DNA of 64,000 nt from NCBI GenBank assembly GCA_020081605.1, contig JAHREC010000018.1, positions 3,596,001 through 3,660,000 on the forward strand, in the 5' to 3' direction. This DNA is from Albifimbria verrucaria. Taxonomy: Eukaryota; Ascomycota; Sordariomycetes; Hypocreales; Stachybotryaceae. Below are positions 60,331-64,000 of the stretch, piece by piece (position 1 is the first letter of the stretch; every line of letters starts with the position of its first letter). Below the pieces are notes generated by a model that worked only from the letters and a program-made list of their open reading frames with translations, searched no databases and was not told where the DNA came from. Made by a program: the position numbers and the translations under genes.

Positions 60331-60358
60331 GCAAAGCAAAGCAAAGCAAAGCAAAAAA
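60331..60358. repeat. GCAAA pentanucleotide microsatellite
   Basis: Five near-perfect AGCAA units shortly downstream of the C2H2 gene. Confidence 0.85.
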
Positions 60359-60515
60359 GATATGCATGCTATCGACATCAGAATCCATGTAACTGGGTTA
60401 TCCAAGACGTATGGCTCATCACAACCATCATAACAAAACGTCTACAAAATCATGTCCACCACGCTTCTCTAGCATGCCGGCGCCCAAGAAAAAGGTAAGA
60501 GATAAAAGCCATAAA

Positions 60516-63500
60516 TCATAAAAATCCCGACAAACGCCTGTCGTCCCATCCATTGTTCTGCGGCCCACCACCCTGATGTGGGGACCTCGAGTATGGAGAC
60601 ACCGATCCTTGGGCGCTAAACGGGCTTCCGTTGACGCTCCCCGGGCCCATGACGCCCTCATAGGTCACCTGTCCTCCCATGGGCATGGCACCCACATTTT
60701 GAAGTCCCAAGGCGTTCATCTGCTGGAACGCCTCCGCGTTGTTGTTGTCAGGCATCGGCATGTACGCGCTTCCTGCCTGTACAAACCCTGCTGACGTTGC
60801 TGGCATGTCCGGCATCGTTCGCATCCCGACAAAGCCTTGATCCATCCCGCCCACAAGTGGAGACTGCTGGAGATTCTGCCCAATGTTGTTGAATTGAGGC
60901 GTGTAAAAAGAAGGCTGGTACTGTTGCTGCCCTGTTGGCATCATTGGGTAGATGAACTGTGTTTGATCCATCTGCTGTGGGAAACCAGCATGTTGATGCG
61001 GTTGCGGCTGCTGTTGATGCTGCGGCTGTTGTTGAGGGTGTCCAAACATCATTGCTTGTGAGCTAGGGTGTATTGCGACCCCAGCGCTGGGCTGTGATCG
61101 AAGGGAGAGTTGATAAGTGACGTGGCGGAGGGTCCTGCACCGGGCTAATGATCGTATCTGCAGCCAACTCTTTCGCTTTCGCAGCGACAAGACGTAGTAC
61201 TGGCAAGGAGATTTGCTCCATGTGCTTGGCCAGATGGACCGTTAGCTTCTTCCAAGTCAGGAACACTTTGCCACAGAAACGGCAAGGCTCTTCTTGTGGT
61301 CGCTTTGTCGTCTCAACGTGGCATTGCTCAACCTTTTGCCATGTAGGGTCCATGCCCCTGCTCGCTTCACGGCTGCCTTGGTCTTATGCTTTGGCTCTTG
61401 GAACTTGTGTTCACGCACAAGATGCTGGAGGAAGTTATCTCTGCGATAGCACACGTGACGACAATCATCTACATCGCAAGTCCACCATTCGAGATGGCGG
61501 TGACCCTCATTTTCGTGACGCACCCAGTCAGCCTTGCGCTTGAAGATCTTGGGCTCCTGACACTTGTCCCAGGTACAAGTGAACGGCTGCACGTCTTCGT
61601 GAACATGCTTGGTCCAGTCAGATGGCTTTTGGAACTTTTTCCGAGAATAGCAAAGTTGGCATTCAAACTCGGCCGGAAGATATTGAGTCAGGGGCATAGG
61701 AATATCTTGTGGGAAATTCTCCTGGCTAATAGCTCCTTCGATGGGGGTGGTGTCGTCGTCATCGGGAAAGTGACTAGATAAGGGTCCAGTCCCTTCGGAT
61801 CTCGTTTCTGGTCCAGGATGTTTGCGGAGCCACCAAGTGCGACACAAAGAGATCCGCATGGACAGTTGGCACCAAGACCAAGATGCTTAACCTTCAAGTT
61901 AAGCAAGTGCTTGTAGCGAATGATCTGCTGGTGTGCAATTCGATCCACAAGGTAACCGTATGTCGAATCCAAAGCGGGATTTAACATCAAGACATGTTCA
62001 CGGAAACCAGCAAAGTTAGCCGTGACTGCGTCGATGAGGTTTGCCTCCTTCTTCATATCGTTGTCGACGTAGAAGTCATCATCGTCGTCATCTTCATCGT
62101 CGCTAGGCACATACATCTTCTTGCCCAACGATGCAACAGGGGTCCACCGGATTTCTTCAGCATTTCCACCAGATTTGGGTGGCTATCTGTTTCCACTGCG
62201 ACCCCTGGGCGAGGCAGGTCGGACTTGCTACGGGGCCGTCGTAGAGGGTTCTTGACTGTAAGCGCTTCCAAGGCGCTCTTAGGTGAGGTAATGGATGTTC
62301 CGCCGCTGATGGATCCTTTCCGCGCGTGGGTGGTACCAATCGATGCAAAATTGTGACCCATAGAGACGAGGGCTGTGTTGATGCTGGGGTGCTCTTCTTC
62401 CCCAGCTGCTAGTCCTTGAAGGTGGTACCAAGTGAGGCGTGCTGTCGCGTTTGCCTTGGGGCGATGTCTCCTCCTGTGGAGAGGTCTCCCTTGGCTTCCA
62501 CGGCCCCTCTTGAGCAGCGAGCTTGAGCTTGGACGTCTTACAAGACCGCGAAGTTCCTTCAGCAAATTGCCTTGTTTGTTACCCTTGTCACCACTGCCGC
62601 GATTGAGTGAGAGTTTTTTCAAGAAGTTTCCACTGGTTACACCCTCAACATCGTAATCAACAGCACTGTGGAAGCTTCGACGACGGGTGCCCCAAGTCGC
62701 TGATCTTGAGAGGATTGAGTCTGTATCCCGGCACATCTGCTCAAACTTCCGCATGGCATCTGCAGAAGACTGGGGTTGATGACGAGGTTGCTCAGCTGTC
62801 CTGATAGGATGAAGAACCGGCGCAGGCGCCCAGTTGCGATTCGAGGCTATGATCTCGTAATCGACATCCGTCATTTGACCCCGTTGCCAGTGTAGTATGT
62901 TTGGCCAGGAACATATCTGTTTTCTGTCTGGTCACCCAAGGGGATATCATCACTGCTGTCACGGCCAGGTCGGTCAATGGTTTTGATTTTCGCATCACCA
63001 TCTTCCTGCGGAATGGATAGGCCTTCGACCTTCTCGGCCAGCCATTTATCAACATCTTGGTTCTTTTCTTCAACACCACGGCGAGCTTCCTCTTCTTTGA
63101 GGCTGGGCACCTCATCAGAAGGGCGCTGATCCGGGGCCAGACCTGCTTGTCCAGTAGTATGATCGCGATTCCATCTGCCCAGTGAGTCCCGCCGCGGCGT
63201 GTAAAATTCAGGCTGCGAAGAGATGAGGTCTCCTGCTGATTCAATGCCTCCATGTGACCCAGAGTGGTCATGTTGCTCTAGAGCACGCTCAACCGTCTGG
63301 ATCAGGCGACCCTGGTCGTCCTTGTCCCACACCGAGACAGTAACGCGGGGCTTTGCATGGTGGTTGCTGAAGCTGGTGCACCACCGTCCTCACTTGATCT
63401 GGAACTACTGCTCTGACTAGGGGTCCACTGAGCGGCTCCGACAGTTTGGATGTGGCTAAATGGCTTCTGAAGCTCCTGAGGTGAGATAGAGGTCGGTAAC

Positions 63501-63945
63501 CGGCTTGGGACTTGACGTGCGTTGGTTGTCCTCACGTCACTCCGGGGAGAAGTAGTATGTATAGAAGCCGTCTGTTCAGGAGTCAGTGGGTAGGCCGAGC
63601 CGCTGGCAACATTATGCACAGGAGCGTTGACGGGGTTCTTGGTGGAGAAGATGGACGGGTCCCAGCCGGCGTCGTCTTTCAGGAAGGAGGGGACGCCGAG
63701 CTCAGCGTCGTCTAGGTTTGCGCCGAAGAAGGGTCGTCGTCGAAGTCGCTGTAGTCACTCGGCTGGTAGTTATCCGAAGTCGAGATGGAGGCAGCGGGCG
63801 TCTCAAGCTGGTTGCCTGAGGGTGAGGCGGAGTTACTCGCATGAGACAGGAAGGGCGAGAGGTGGTCAGGGACCAAGGAGGCGGTCGAGGCCAGGTCGGG
63901 GGAGATGAGGAGGCGGGATTGGGTGAGGAAGAGATGGTATGGCAT
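60516..63945 (-). CDS. Large C2H2 zinc-finger protein
   Basis: Probable nuclear regulator; the target is unknown. The corrected product is about 1145 residues. The N-terminal half is Ser/Pro-rich, with an acidic run (PSDDEDDDDDDFYVDNDMKK). The C2H2 region spans roughly residues 760-930: FECQLCYSRKKFQKPSDWTK, VQPFTCTWDKCQEPKIFKRK, WWTCDVDDCRHVCYRRDNFL (QHLVREHK) and PCRFCGKVFLTWKKLTVHLA. A Gln/His-rich tail follows (PQQQPQHQQQPQPHQHAG) ending DRRLSGFL. No intron is needed. Eight frame breaks, one base lost each, near 63722, 63348, 62875, 62141, 61802, 61362, 61095 and 61053. The start at 63945 has an in-frame TAA nine bases upstream, so the gene is complete despite being near the window edge. 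Similar proteins are common unnamed fungal zinc-finger proteins; I cannot assign a pathway. Confidence 0.82.
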
Positions 63946-64000
63946 TCGGCCTTATGCCTGGTGTCGTTGTCGAGGAGGGCTGATGATTGGAAGGTGAAGG

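Larger units (their letters stand above)
57393..60515. other. Gene-free region with microsatellites
   Basis: 3.1 kb between the FLC start and the C2H2 stop. No gene could be supported; the long frame at about 59192-59761 has biased composition and no motifs. It includes a purine-rich tract at 58060-58330 (the minus-strand pyrimidine leader of FLC) and several microsatellites listed separately. Confidence 0.6.

Noticed and set aside
2525..63945. Programmed frameshifting or RNA editing as a genome-wide system
   Set aside because: Breaks lie at unrelated sequences, mostly short C/G runs, in unrelated genes, with no shared slippery site or structure. Assembly indels explain them more simply. Kept only as something to test.

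Overview
The window is nuclear DNA of a filamentous ascomycete (Pezizomycotina, most likely a Sordariomycete). The signs are short GT-AG introns of about 50-140 nt with CTAAC-like branch sites, protein-coding genes on both strands separated by long pyrimidine-rich leaders, a HET-domain gene, fungal Zn2Cys6 regulators, a GH7 cellulase, a GPI-anchored superoxide dismutase, and a RIP-like pseudogene. I saw no prokaryotic operons, CRISPR arrays, rRNA or tRNA genes. The species cannot be named from the sequence.

Layout, left to right: a gene-free leader; a CDC25 phosphatase (+); a CWF19L1/Drn1-like RNA-processing protein (-), divergent from UTP20 (+, about 2630 residues); a ZIM17/Tim15 mitochondrial zinc-finger co-chaperone (-); a CAP/PR-1-like secreted-protein pseudogene (+); a SNF5-family chromatin remodeller subunit (+); a gene-poor stretch; a GH7 cellobiohydrolase (+); two divergent Zn2Cys6 transcription factors (- and +) separated by 4.4 kb; a conserved unknown with TPR-like helices (-); a GPI-anchored copper-only-type SOD (-); a 4.1 kb gene-poor stretch with one doubtful gene; an SDR oxidoreductase (+); a HET-domain protein (+); a DUF4291 protein (-); a VPS9-CUE Rab5 exchange factor (+); an FLC/TRP-like membrane protein (-); and a large C2H2 zinc-finger protein (-) at the right edge.

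Most genes are housekeeping (cell cycle, rRNA processing, splicing, chromatin, endocytosis, mitochondrial import, membrane/cell wall). They are interspersed with accessory genes (GH7, CAP, SOD, HET, DUF4291, regulators). I see no biosynthetic or defence cluster.

The most striking property is technical or biological: 13 of the 16 intact-looking genes can only be read through if single-base frame breaks are allowed. I count 49; 45 behave as one missing base, mostly in short C or G runs, and 4 behave as one extra base. For every gene the number of breaks found makes the total length divisible by three and joins conserved family sequence on both sides. The simplest explanation is uncorrected indel error in the assembly. 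CDS coordinates below are therefore gene spans including introns and frame breaks. The CAP pseudogene is different: it has two Trp-to-TAG substitutions (TpG to TpA, as RIP would give) and no indel.
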